A program made the translations under genes and the position numbers. The notes under the pieces are model-generated. The model did no database searches, had not been told where the DNA came from, and was given only the letters and a program-made list of their open reading frames with translations. DNA of 64,000 nucleotides, taken from NCBI RefSeq assembly GCF_011398355.1, contig NZ_AP021889.1, positions 2,108,001-2,172,000 of the forward strand, given 5' to 3'. This stretch comes from Thiosulfatimonas sediminis (GTDB taxonomy: Bacteria; Pseudomonadota; Gammaproteobacteria; Thiomicrospirales; Thiomicrospiraceae). Numbering within the stretch: the stretch's first letter is position 1; each line of letters begins with the position of its first letter. Of this stretch, positions 8,195 through 16,575 are shown piece after piece.

Positions 8195-9082
8195 ATGAAT
8201 CAAAGCAATCCCGCCTTAGCGCAATGCGCGCAAATGCTCAACCAATCCGATGATTTCCAAGTGCTACGTCGCCTAAAAGCGACCGAACAATTTAATACTG
8301 CCACTGGCGATAATGCCTTTCATCGTGTCTGCGTGATTGATACCGAAACTACGGGATTAAATACCGCTGAATGCGAGATTATTGAATTAGGTTATCAAAT
8401 CATCGAGTTTGACAGTCAGGGTCATTTTTATCGGGTTCTGAGCGCCAAAAATTTTTTAAACGAACCACAAGGAAAAATCAGCGCAGAGGTAACCAAAGTC
8501 ACCGGATTAACTTTGGCCGATGTCCAAGGACAACAGATTCCATGGGACCAAGTGGCTGATGACATCGCCCAAGTGCAGCTCTGCGTAGCACATAATGCCG
8601 GATTTGACCGCCCCGTGTTAGAACGCTACCACGAGGTATTTGTCAGCAAAATCTGGGGCTGTTCAGTCATGCAAATCGACTGGGACAATCTTGCCAATGT
8701 AGGCTCAAAAAGCCAAGAATTTTTATGCTGGAAAGTCGGTCAATTTTTCTATGGCGCACATCGCGCATTAGATGATGTGCAAGCGCTTTCAGAATTACTG
8801 GCACAACCGATTGGCGAAGCTCAAATGCCGGCATTCCATTATTTATTGAAAAAAGTTCGCATTGCTAAATCGCTTATCGCCGCGACCGGTGCGCCTTTTG
8901 AAATCAAAGACCAACTGCGCAGCCGCGGTTACCAATGGGAGGCGACACAGCGTGTTTGGAAAAAACTTCTCGATGACGATCAACTGCAGATCGAACAAGC
9001 ATGGCTTAGAGAAAACAATACGCCCAATCCTAGCGTGCTTAAGTTAAAAGCGACTGACACTTTTTCGGTACGAGCACGCTAA
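8195..9082 (+). CDS. DnaQ-like DEDDh 3'-5' exonuclease
   Basis: This 295-residue protein has Exo I IDTETTG (D49, E51), Exo II VAHNAGFDRPVLE, and Exo III HRALDDVQAL, the DEDDh two-metal exonuclease set of the DNA polymerase III epsilon superfamily. A roughly 90-residue C-terminal extension (IKDQLRSRGYQWEATQRVWKK...) follows. It is not a DnaQ itself, since it lacks the typical alpha-binding tail and sits away from rnhA. Similar proteins are annotated as 3'-5' exonucleases in repair or RNA turnover. A good RBS (AGAGGGG) precedes ATG 8195. Confidence 0.9.
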   Translation: MNQSNPALAQCAQMLNQSDDFQVLRRLKATEQFNTATGDNAFHRVCVIDTETTGLNTAECEIIELGYQIIEFDSQGHFYRVLSAKNFLNEPQGKISAEVTKVTGLTLADVQGQQIPWDQVADDIAQVQLCVAHNAGFDRPVLERYHEVFVSKIWGCSVMQIDWDNLANVGSKSQEFLCWKVGQFFYGAHRALDDVQALSELLAQPIGEAQMPAFHYLLKKVRIAKSLIAATGAPFEIKDQLRSRGYQWEATQRVWKKLLDDDQLQIEQAWLRENNTPNPSVLKLKATDTFSVRAR

Positions 9083-9146
9083 ATTTTGATTAAGATAGCA
9101 CATCCACTTATTCATAAAATCACTCAAAAACCAGAGGAGCAGCTTA

Positions 9147-9641
9147 ATGGCTAACATAACCCTTGACGGCACAGCAATTGAAACTTGTGGCACCCTTCCA
9201 ACTGGAAAAGCACCAGAATTTACTCTGGTTGCAGAAGACCTTTCGGAAAAAACCTTGGCCGATTATGCAGGCAAAACCATTGTGCTAAATATTTTTCCAA
9301 GTATCGACACTGGTGTTTGCGCGCAGTCGACCCGTACATTCAATGCCGAAATAGAAAAAAACGCCGATTTACACGTAGTGTGCATTTCCAAAGACCTACC
9401 ATTTGCACTAAGTCGTTTCTGTGGTGCCGAAGGGCTGGATAAAGTGACCTCGCTTTCTGCTTTCCGCTCAACCTTTGGCCACGATTACGGTGTAGAAATC
9501 ACCAGCGGCCCGATTAAAGGACTTTTATCACGCGCCATTATCGTCATTAATGGCGCTGGCGAAATCATCTATAGCGAACAAGTTGCTGACATTGTCCAAG
9601 AACCAAACTACGCTGCCGCGCTGGCCGCACTAAACGCCTAA
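9147..9641 (+). CDS. tpx: thiol peroxidase Tpx
   Basis: This 164-residue atypical 2-Cys peroxiredoxin reduces alkyl hydroperoxides and H2O2 with electrons from thioredoxin. The peroxidatic cysteine is in PSIDTGVCAQST (C58, with the preceding T) and the resolving cysteine is in SRFCGAEGL (C92), the arrangement of Tpx rather than Bcp or AhpC. Length matches the family. A strong Shine-Dalgarno (AGAGGAGC) precedes ATG 9147. It appears monocistronic, with stem-loops after it at 9653-9679 and 9741-9768. The protein may be cytoplasmic, as no signal peptide is seen. Confidence 0.97.
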   Translation: MANITLDGTAIETCGTLPTGKAPEFTLVAEDLSEKTLADYAGKTIVLNIFPSIDTGVCAQSTRTFNAEIEKNADLHVVCISKDLPFALSRFCGAEGLDKVTSLSAFRSTFGHDYGVEITSGPIKGLLSRAIIVINGAGEIIYSEQVADIVQEPNYAAALAALNA

Positions 9642-9652
9642 CCACGTTAGTG

Positions 9653-9679
9653 CTCTCACCATCGCTCAGATGGTGAGAG
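9653..9679 (+). terminator. perfect 11-bp hairpin after tpx
   Basis: CTCTCACCATC pairs perfectly with GATGGTGAGAG around a 5-nt loop, 11 bp after the tpx stop. There is no T-run after it, so it may be an mRNA 3' stabiliser or a weak terminator. Confidence 0.55.
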
Positions 9680-9740
9680 TCCAATTCAAACCGTTCAAAC
9701 CATACTTTCCAACACCAATTTTCTTTTAATAGACAGATGT

Positions 9741-9768
9741 CTAAAATCGTTGTAACCGCGATTTTTAG
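9741..9768 (+). terminator. possible second hairpin in the tpx-cytochrome spacer
   Basis: CTAAAATCG and CGATTTTTAG can pair with a one-base bulge, and the 3' arm contains five T. It is a weaker terminator candidate about 100 bp after tpx. Confidence 0.35.
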
Positions 9769-9849
9769 CGTGTTTTGACCTCCTTTTGCCCGATGCCCTT
9801 ACTAGCAAATCGCTGTGTAATAAGAAAAAAACAATTTTGAGGAGATTGA

Positions 9850-10422
9850 ATGATGAACTGGAAAAACAACACTCAGCATTATGGATGGCTGTCGATTAGC
9901 TTACACTGGCTGATGGCACTACTCATCCTCGCCGCTTTCGCCAGTATCGAAATGCGTGGCCTATTTGAAAAAGGCAGCGAAACACGCGATTTAATTAAGC
10001 ACATTCATTTTATGCTTGGGCTAAGTATTTTAGCACTCGTACTCATCCGCCTGAGTTTACGTCTATTCCAAACGCAGCCAGTCACGTTAAGTGCAGAACC
10101 GTCGCAGCAAAAACTCAGTAAAATCATGCACTGGACGCTTTACGTTTTTATGTTATTCATGCCAATTCTAGGCTGGCTAACCATCAGTGCCGAAGGCAAG
10201 CAACTGCTTATTTTTGGCACGCAATTACCGCAATTGGTAATGGAAAACCATGATTTGGCAGAATTTTTTGAAGAAAGTCACGAAATTCTAGGGCAATTTG
10301 GCTATTTACTGATTGGTCTGCATGCATTAGCCGGTATCTTGCACCACTACCTTTGGCATGATGCCACCCTAATGCGTATGCTCGGTCGTAACGGTCAAAC
10401 CAATAGCGCTAATAGTCTTTAA
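9850..10422 (+). CDS. cytochrome b561 family membrane protein
   Basis: This 190-residue inner-membrane protein has four predicted helices (about 12-30, 50-68, 96-114, 148-168). Conserved histidines sit in the helices: SLHWLMALL, KHIHFMLGL, and GLHALAGILHHYLWHD near the C-terminus. This matches the prokaryotic di-haem cytochrome b561 (CybB) family, which passes electrons between quinol and periplasmic or superoxide acceptors. GAGGAG lies upstream of ATG 9850; a second ATG follows immediately. It is not in an operon. Confidence 0.92.
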   Translation: MMNWKNNTQHYGWLSISLHWLMALLILAAFASIEMRGLFEKGSETRDLIKHIHFMLGLSILALVLIRLSLRLFQTQPVTLSAEPSQQKLSKIMHWTLYVFMLFMPILGWLTISAEGKQLLIFGTQLPQLVMENHDLAEFFEESHEILGQFGYLLIGLHALAGILHHYLWHDATLMRMLGRNGQTNSANSL

Positions 10423-10523
10423 GTCTTTAGAAGGCATAGCGGATAGGTTGAATGATGGGGCTATCAAGGGGAGATCGCTCTGGCATAAACGACGGCAAGG
10501 CCCCAACATACGAACGCTTACCA

Positions 10524-12323
10524 TTACCGAAGAATCGCGGCGTTTTTTGTTAACACCTTAGCCACTCCTCGCCCACGCATATCGGCGGCCGCTTGCCAAC
10601 CGTCCTCGGAATGCCATAGTAACTGCACATCCCCTAAATAATTATGGCGTTTAAGTTGATAACCCAACAGGCTTAACTCCTGCTTCACATCGTCCGCTAA
10701 CTCCGGATGATAGACAATCACATCCTTAGGCAATAATTGGTGATGCACTCTTGGCGCATTCACCGCTTGCTGGGCATTCATCTCCTCACGATAGAGATTT
10801 ATCAAGGTCTGAAATACCGAACTGATAATGGTCGAACCGCCCGGCGAACCCAACACGGTTTGCACCTTGCCGTCTTGCAACACCAAGGTTGGCGACATGG
10901 ACGACAACATTCGTTTTTGCGGCGCAACTTGATTAGCTGAGCCACCTACCACACCAAACAGATTCGCCACACCAGGCTTAGTCGAAAAATCGTCCATTTC
11001 ATTATTCATTAAAAACCCAGCGCCCTCGATAACCACTCCATTACCAAAAGGCATATTTAAGGTATAAGTATTGGCAACCGCATTCCCATAGGGGTCAATG
11101 ATCGAAAAATGCGTGGTTTCCGGTGATTCAAACTTGCCCGGCTGAATGTTTTCCGTTGATGAAATCGCTTGAAAATTCACTTGCTCAGCTCGTTCTCGTA
11201 AATAACGGTTTTCGATTAACGAGGCTACCGGCACGGGATAAAAATCACTGTCGCCGAGGTGTTTCGCCCGATCCGCAAACACTCGCTTAGCCAACTCCGC
11301 ATAAAAATGGGCTTGCACCGCCTGTTTCGGCACACCGGCTAATTCCGCGTCTGCAAGCGCTGCACGATACTGCGGCTCTAAAAACTGATACATTTTCAAC
11401 AACTGAGCAATTGCAATTCCACCAGAGCTTGGTGGCGGTGCAGAGACGATTTGCTGCGCAAACCAATCCACTTTCACCGGTGTGCGCCATTTGGCTTGAT
11501 AGTTGTTCAAGTCATCCTGCGTAATAAGGCCACCATTTTTCTGATATTGCGCGGCCAACAACTGCGCGGTTTTGCCTTGATAAAACTCCACAGCGCCCTG
11601 CTTGGCTATACGCGTCAAGGTACTCGCCAACTGCGTTTGTTTAAACACCTTACCGCTCTGTAAGCCCGAAAAATATTGGCTAAAATTCAGCGGCTGCACA
11701 CTCTTGTCCGCCACCCAGTTTTGGTACCACTGCGCGCTCTTTTCCAAAGCATCTGGGACCACAAAACCGTGTGACGCTTTATCAATCGCTGGTTGCAGCA
11801 ATTCCGCCCAAGGTAAAGTTCCAAACTTTTGATGAGCCTGCCACAACCCCATTACAGTTCCCGGAACCCCAGAAGCGGCATAACCGACCAATGACTTATA
11901 GGGAATCACCTCACCTTTATCATCCAAGTACAGATCGCTCAAGGCCGCTTTCGGCGCCATTTCACGATAATCCAAAAAAGCCGCCTGCTTTACTTCTCCA
12001 GAGCCAAACGCTAAGGTCATAAAACCGCCGCCACCTAAATTGCCTGCCTCAGGAAACGTGACCGCTAACATAAAACCCGCTGCGACGGCCGCATCAATCG
12101 CATTGCCGCCCTTAGCAAATACCGTTTCCACCACCTGAGCGCTAAACTCATCCGGCATCGCGTAGGCGCCGTTGAATTGTGCCGTTTGAATCGTTTGGAC
12201 AGCGACATCGGCTTGCAATTGACTGGGCACAGCCTGCAAAATCTGTGCCTGGGCCGATGCAGAGCAGAGTGCGACAAGTAAAAAATAGCGACGAATAGAG
12301 AACAATTTATTTTTTAACAACAT
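10524..12323 (-). CDS. ggt: gamma-glutamyltranspeptidase
   Basis: This 599-residue periplasmic enzyme splits glutathione and other gamma-glutamyl compounds and transfers the glutamyl group. It has an N-terminal signal peptide (about residues 5-27, ending ...CSASAQA). The precursor cleaves itself before the catalytic threonine in SPETTHFSIID. Further family motifs are NTYTLNMPFGNG, MNNEMDDFS, and SSMSPTLVLQDGK...GSPGGSTI. Length is typical of bacterial GGT. The ATG at 12323 has GAG about 8 nt upstream. It is transcribed alone on the minus strand, with a 128-bp spacer from the upstream M48 gene. Confidence 0.96.
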   Translation of the reverse strand: MLLKNKLFSIRRYFLLVALCSASAQAQILQAVPSQLQADVAVQTIQTAQFNGAYAMPDEFSAQVVETVFAKGGNAIDAAVAAGFMLAVTFPEAGNLGGGGFMTLAFGSGEVKQAAFLDYREMAPKAALSDLYLDDKGEVIPYKSLVGYAASGVPGTVMGLWQAHQKFGTLPWAELLQPAIDKASHGFVVPDALEKSAQWYQNWVADKSVQPLNFSQYFSGLQSGKVFKQTQLASTLTRIAKQGAVEFYQGKTAQLLAAQYQKNGGLITQDDLNNYQAKWRTPVKVDWFAQQIVSAPPPSSGGIAIAQLLKMYQFLEPQYRAALADAELAGVPKQAVQAHFYAELAKRVFADRAKHLGDSDFYPVPVASLIENRYLRERAEQVNFQAISSTENIQPGKFESPETTHFSIIDPYGNAVANTYTLNMPFGNGVVIEGAGFLMNNEMDDFSTKPGVANLFGVVGGSANQVAPQKRMLSSMSPTLVLQDGKVQTVLGSPGGSTIISSVFQTLINLYREEMNAQQAVNAPRVHHQLLPKDVIVYHPELADDVKQELSLLGYQLKRHNYLGDVQLLWHSEDGWQAAADMRGRGVAKVLTKNAAILR

Positions 12324-12451
12324 CTGTTTAACTCAAAAATTTCACAATAAAGAATGCCATTCATTATTCACACTTGACTACCGATTGCAAAACGCGACCA
12401 TTCAATGATTGATAAGAAACCTACCCAGAAAATAAACAATTCACATCTTTT

Positions 12452-14425
12452 CTACGCATGCTGTGCGTTCAGAGTAAACCTTGGCAAAGGCGCTTCTAGG
12501 GTTAATGCCATCACCAAAATCAACTCCTCTTCTGTTGCGGCTAAATTCCCATCGCGCTCAATCAGCTCAACCATCGCTTGTAACAACTCCCCCTTACGCT
12601 GCCAAGCCAATTTCTTTAATTTAGACAACGATAATTCGACTTCTCGCTCACTAAGCTGTACTGAGGGAATCAATGGCAGATCATGCAGCTGTAACGAGGC
12701 TAATGCCTGTTGGTAATCCCGTTCCGGCAGTGCACTCTGTGCAATTTTTTGACTCAAATAAGAAAATAGCAGCTGAATTTCTGGTTTAAAAGCACTGAAA
12801 CGCTGCACCCGCCCTTCACGGCGAGAGGCCGGATCGGTACGCAAATATAATTTAAGCAAACCAATTAACGCGCTTTCAAATAAGCTGCTACGACCATCAA
12901 ACTGTGCAACCGCGTTGAGAAAGGTTTGCAAATTCTGATACTGCTTTGCTGACAACTGTTTTAAAGAAGGCATCGCCAATTCAACCAGCAGCAAGCGGTT
13001 AAGCTGCGGAAAGTTTTGTAAACAATCGAGCTGTTGCGTCAATGCTGCCGCTAAGCCTTGCGTCTGATCGAACAGCTGCTTTTCTGAGGCGCTAAAAGCG
13101 ACCAGCAATCGTTTAAGCAACACCGAGCCGTTTTGCGCAGCATCCTCCGGAGCAATCTGCTTGTTCAGTAAAACCGCCAACACCATCGCCATCGCATCCA
13201 ATGGCGATTGCAACGAATCCAATAACGCTTGCGCTTGGGTTTCTTGATTGGCACTCAGTGGTGCTAAGCCGTGTTGTAATAACGGCAACAAAAGAGCCAA
13301 ATTCTGCAAACGTTCCATCTGAATGCCAGCGAGTTGACTATTACTTTGTAATTCATCCTGCTGTAAATGCGTGTTGACCTTCTCTAACGGCAACCCCTCT
13401 AAACCAACGCCATCCCAGTTGGGTTCGATACGCCGAATCCGCGCATCCAGTGGCGGATGAGTCGCATACCAGGAAAACATTCGACTCAGTGCCGGCGCAA
13501 AAAACAAATGCGCGATTTCATGTAAATTATCTTGCGTTAAATACGAGCGCCCCTGCGCATGAGCCAAAACTTTTAAAGCGCCGCCGATACTTTGCGGATT
13601 CCGAGTGAATTGCACAGCACTGGCATCGGCAAGATATTCGCGTTCGCGCGAGATTTTCGCTTGCAACATGCGCGAAAACAGTTCGCCCAACCAACCAACC
13701 AGACGCAATAAAAGTCCGACAATTGCCGCAATCCCTTGGCCTTTTTTGGCACGCGAATGCCTTGCTTGCTGTCGCCGTGAAGGGCTCATAAAACGCCCAA
13801 TTGAACGAATAAAACCGATGCCGTGTAGCAATACAATTAAACGGAAATTAAGACGCATATCGCCATTTAAAATATGACTAAACTCATGCGCAATCACTCC
13901 TTGTAATTGATTGCGATCCAATCGTTCCAAGGCCCCTCGTGTCAGGGTAATCACTGCATCAGAAGGATAGAGCCCGGCCGCAAAAGCATTAATCGCCGTC
14001 TCTTGCGTTAACAAATACAGTTGCGGAACCGGCATATTAGCGGCAATCGCCATCTCTTGGACCAAATTTAAGGCGCGCTTCTGCAAAGGATTCCGAGTAT
14101 TCAAAGGAATGCGTTGGGCACCGAGTTGCTCTGCAATCGCCACGCCGCCGGTTGCCAGTTCTCGAGCTTTAAACCAGGAATTCAGCGCCGCACCCGCAAA
14201 AACAAAAGCGCTGACCCCAGCAAAAATCGGCCAATTTTGCCAAGTGTAAAGCTGCGTAAACAGCAACTCACTATTTAAAACCAGATAACCATGCGAAAAA
14301 ATCGGCATTAACAGCATTAACACCAAAGAGGCGATAAACGAGACACTAAACAGAATCAAGACATACCAAAACAACAGCCAACGCGTCTTACGCTGTGCCT
14401 GTTCCTGCGCCCTAAAAAAATCCAT
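12452..14425 (-). CDS. M48-family membrane metalloprotease with long C-terminal helical region
   Basis: This 657-residue protein has two N-terminal membrane helices (about 15-43 and 64-82), then an M48 peptidase domain with zinc motif HEFSH (residues 180-184) and a downstream EREYLADASAVQFTRNP segment carrying the third ligand (E). The M48 part ends near residue 330 (WYATHPPLDARIRRI). The remaining 320 residues are alpha-helical with no recognised catalytic motif, which makes it much longer than HtpX (about 290). It lies two bases after lemA, an association seen in many bacteria and thought to reflect envelope protein quality control. Membrane location is supported; the substrate is unknown. 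Confidence 0.93.
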   Translation of the reverse strand: MDFFRAQEQAQRKTRWLLFWYVLILFSVSFIASLVLMLLMPIFSHGYLVLNSELLFTQLYTWQNWPIFAGVSAFVFAGAALNSWFKARELATGGVAIAEQLGAQRIPLNTRNPLQKRALNLVQEMAIAANMPVPQLYLLTQETAINAFAAGLYPSDAVITLTRGALERLDRNQLQGVIAHEFSHILNGDMRLNFRLIVLLHGIGFIRSIGRFMSPSRRQQARHSRAKKGQGIAAIVGLLLRLVGWLGELFSRMLQAKISREREYLADASAVQFTRNPQSIGGALKVLAHAQGRSYLTQDNLHEIAHLFFAPALSRMFSWYATHPPLDARIRRIEPNWDGVGLEGLPLEKVNTHLQQDELQSNSQLAGIQMERLQNLALLLPLLQHGLAPLSANQETQAQALLDSLQSPLDAMAMVLAVLLNKQIAPEDAAQNGSVLLKRLLVAFSASEKQLFDQTQGLAAALTQQLDCLQNFPQLNRLLLVELAMPSLKQLSAKQYQNLQTFLNAVAQFDGRSSLFESALIGLLKLYLRTDPASRREGRVQRFSAFKPEIQLLFSYLSQKIAQSALPERDYQQALASLQLHDLPLIPSVQLSEREVELSLSKLKKLAWQRKGELLQAMVELIERDGNLAATEEELILVMALTLEAPLPRFTLNAQHA

Positions 14426-14427
14426 AG

Positions 14428-15021
14428 TTAAAAATGCACTTGCGGTACTTGCTCAATTTGCGCCTTATCCACAAATTCCAGCAGAGCCGCATCGACTGGG
14501 TGACCAAAACTGGCAGCCACCAACACCGGCGGGAAGCTCTGGCGGTATTGGTTGTAAAACATAACCGCATCATTAAAAGCCTGCCGCGCAAAGGCGATAC
14601 GATTTTCGGTGGACGAAAGTTCCTCATTCAGCTCTAACATGGTCTGATTGGTTTTTAAATCAGGATAGGCTTCAACCAATAAATTAAAACTACCCAGCGC
14701 ACTTTGCAACTGAGTTTCAGCATTCTGTAGACTGCGCATAATGTCAGCATCACCTGGTTGCCGTGCAGCTTTATCCAAAATGGCGTGCGCTTGATTACGT
14801 GCCGCAATCACTTCGGTCAGGGTTTCACGCTCGTGCTGCATCGCTTGCTTGGCAACCGCAATCAAATTAGGAATCAAATCGTAGCGACGTTTGAGCTGAA
14901 CATCGATTTGCGCAAAGGCATTTTGATAACGATTTTTGAGTTTGACCAGTTGGTTAAAAATACCAATAAAATATAACGCCATCGCAACCAACAGCGCCAA
15001 AACAATTAAAAACGTCGCCAT
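14428..15021 (-). CDS. lemA: LemA-family protein
   Basis: This 197-residue protein has one N-terminal membrane helix (residues 3-22) and the LemA coiled helical domain: LKNRYQNAFAQIDVQLKRRYDLIPNL, then LQNAETQLQSALGSFNLLVEAYPDLKTN and FNDAVMFYNQYRQSFP. The function of LemA proteins is not settled. They are often encoded next to M48 or TPM-domain genes, as here, where the M48 gene starts 2 bp after the lemA stop. AAGGAAGG lies upstream of ATG 15021. The pair is one transcription unit. Confidence 0.95.
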   Translation of the reverse strand: MATFLIVLALLVAMALYFIGIFNQLVKLKNRYQNAFAQIDVQLKRRYDLIPNLIAVAKQAMQHERETLTEVIAARNQAHAILDKAARQPGDADIMRSLQNAETQLQSALGSFNLLVEAYPDLKTNQTMLELNEELSSTENRIAFARQAFNDAVMFYNQYRQSFPPVLVAASFGHPVDAALLEFVDKAQIEQVPQVHF

Positions 15022-15377
15022 AGACCTTCCTTTGATAACCTTTTTATGAAGCTACTCGCCAAGAAAAACACATGATAAATCTAAGTGGTTGCTGCCAGAG
15101 CCAAACTTCCCAAGCACCTACCAAACAATAACTCGCCAGAGACAATTTATTCATTGCAACCAATAAAGACCTATTTTTTGCGCCCTTGGTTATTAAAAGT
15201 GAAAACCTCTCGCCAGACAACCGCTGCTTAAACTTTGCTTCAATATCCCCCCAGACAAAAGTCGCGAAATACCGCATAATTTCGTATTAAAATGACCGTG
15301 GAGACACAGAACAAGCCCCCTAGGCAATGTATACTGCCGAAACACGGCTACAAATCAAGGCTCAAAAGGAAAATAAA
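15022..15377. other. divergent promoter region, lemA / SYLF gene
   Basis: This 356-bp region separates two divergent genes. TTTCGTATTAAAATG near 15281-15294 looks like a -10 region for the plus-strand gene, and the segment includes a weak 6-bp inverted repeat (CGAAAT/ATTTCG) there. A 77-codon minus-strand frame inside it is not supported. Confidence 0.4.
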
Positions 15378-16016
15378 ATGTTAACAAAATGGATTAAGCT
15401 TACCGCACTCGCTGCCACGTGTACTTTCAGTTTTAGTATTCCGGCACAAGCAGAGTCGGTATTACAAGAGCAAGCGGAACCAGAAACCAAAAGCGATATT
15501 TTTGCCCCTAGCACCGACAAAGACTATGTGGACACCCTTCGCGCCTTTCAAAACGCCCCAAAATCAGCGGCTTTTTTTGACAGCGCCTATGGTTATGCCA
15601 TTTTCCCAGTGGTCGGTAAAGCTGGATTTGTCATCGGCGGCGCTTACGGCCAAGGCCGCGTGTACCGTCAAGGCACCTTCACCGGCATGACGTCACTCAC
15701 CCAAGCCACCGTCGGCTTCCAATTCGGCGGACAAGCAATCAGCCAAATCATCTTCTTCCAAGACCAACGAGCCTATGATGAGTTTACCAGCGGCAGTTTT
15801 GAATTTGGCGCGCAAGCATCTGCAGTGGTGATTAAAGCCGGCGCTTCGATGGAAGCCTCAACCAAAGGCACTTCAGCAACCGCCAACGCTGGTGATGAAT
15901 ACGTCGCGGCCGAAGGTCAATATTACAAAGGCATGGCGGTTTTCTCGCTGGTTAAAGCTGGTTTAATGTATGAAGCGGTCATAAGCGGACAAAAATTCAG
16001 TTTTGATCCTGCATAA
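15378..16016 (+). CDS. SYLF (YSC84)-domain secreted protein
   Basis: This 212-residue protein has a clear Sec signal peptide (MLTKWIKLTALAATCTFSFS...ending AQA), then a SYLF domain: FFDSAYGYAIFPVVGKAGFVIGGAYGQGRVY, GFQFGGQAISQIIFF, and EGQYYKGMAVFSLVKAGLMYEA. SYLF domains bind phosphoinositides in eukaryotes; bacterial members are periplasmic or outer-membrane proteins of unknown role. The ATG at 15378 is chosen over the frame start at 15327 because it begins the signal peptide and has AAAGGA 8 nt upstream. It is convergent with ppiC, with a shared terminator between them. Confidence 0.9.
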   Translation: MLTKWIKLTALAATCTFSFSIPAQAESVLQEQAEPETKSDIFAPSTDKDYVDTLRAFQNAPKSAAFFDSAYGYAIFPVVGKAGFVIGGAYGQGRVYRQGTFTGMTSLTQATVGFQFGGQAISQIIFFQDQRAYDEFTSGSFEFGAQASAVVIKAGASMEASTKGTSATANAGDEYVAAEGQYYKGMAVFSLVKAGLMYEAVISGQKFSFDPA

Positions 16017-16042
16017 CCCTCAGTGAAAGCACCGCTAAAAAT

Positions 16043-16082
16043 AAAAAGCCACGGCTCTCTCTCGAAACACCGTGGCTTTTTT
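16043..16082. terminator. bidirectional intrinsic terminator
   Basis: A 12-bp stem (AAAAAGCCACGG/CCGTGGCTTTTT) with a 15-nt loop is flanked by A- and T-runs. It lies between the convergent SYLF and ppiC genes and can serve both. Confidence 0.9.
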
Positions 16083-16099
16083 GCAGAGTAATGCGCCGT

Positions 16100-16378
16100 T
16101 TAACTGCGGCTAGTCACTTCTAATAAATGATAACCGAATTGCGTCTTAACAGGCCCTTCGACCGAACCGATATCCGCGCTGAAGACCACTTTATCAAATT
16201 CAGGCACCATCATACCTGGACCAAACTGACCAAGGTCACCGCCGTTCGCGCCGGATGGACACTGTGAATTGGCTTTCGCCACATCGGCAAAATCTGCGCC
16301 GTCTAAAATTTGCTGTTTCAGCTGGTTGCACTGTTCTTCTGTTGCCACCAAAATGTGACGTGCCGTTGCTAAAGCCAT
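16100..16378 (-). CDS. ppiC: parvulin-type peptidylprolyl isomerase PpiC
   Basis: This 92-residue single-domain cytoplasmic rotamase has the parvulin blocks ARHILV, FADVAKANSQCPSGANGGDLGQFG, MVPEFDKVVF, and GPVKTQFGYHLLEV, with no signal peptide. The start is set at ATG 16378. An upstream ATG at 16384 is in frame, but AAAGGA abuts it, whereas the same RBS is 6 nt from the ATG at 16378. Length then matches PpiC of E. coli (93 residues). It lies divergent from the mevalonate cluster. Confidence 0.95.
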   Translation of the reverse strand: MALATARHILVATEEQCNQLKQQILDGADFADVAKANSQCPSGANGGDLGQFGPGMMVPEFDKVVFSADIGSVEGPVKTQFGYHLLEVTSRS

Positions 16379-16441
16379 GTTCATTCCTTTTTGTATTTTC
16401 GATTTGGCTAAGGAGATGCAAACTCAGTTCCAATGACGTCG

Positions 16442-16497
16442 CTTACATCAATGAAGACTTTTTTAGTCTTCCCTAAATTGCTCTTAGTCAATGTAAG
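16442..16497. promoter_or_regulatory. nested inverted repeats between ppiC and mvaA
   Basis: The outer arms are CTTACAT (16442-16448) and ATGTAAG (16491-16497). Inside lies a perfect 7-bp hairpin GAAGACT/AGTCTTC (16453-16471) with a loop of five T. The structure sits in the divergent spacer. It could be an operator, or an RNA structure in the ppiC or mvaA leader. Confidence 0.4.
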
Positions 16498-16562
16498 GGC
16501 GAATGGAAAATTTTCAAGCCTGTATCAATGAAAAACTCTCCCCCAAAGTTTGAGCCAGCTTT

Positions 16563-16568
16563 TATAAT
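16563..16568 (+). promoter_or_regulatory. mvaA: TATAAT -10-like box immediately upstream of mvaA
   Basis: A perfect TATAAT ends 7 nt before the ATG at 16576, and that ATG has no Shine-Dalgarno. If active, transcription would start at the start codon (leaderless mRNA). No recognisable -35 is seen, so the assignment is weak. Confidence 0.35.
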
Positions 16569-16575
16569 ACGCGCT

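Noticed and set aside
15044-15277. 77-codon minus-strand frame upstream of lemA
   Set aside because: It has no recognisable domain and no good RBS, it lies in a divergent promoter region, and its composition is not gene-like.
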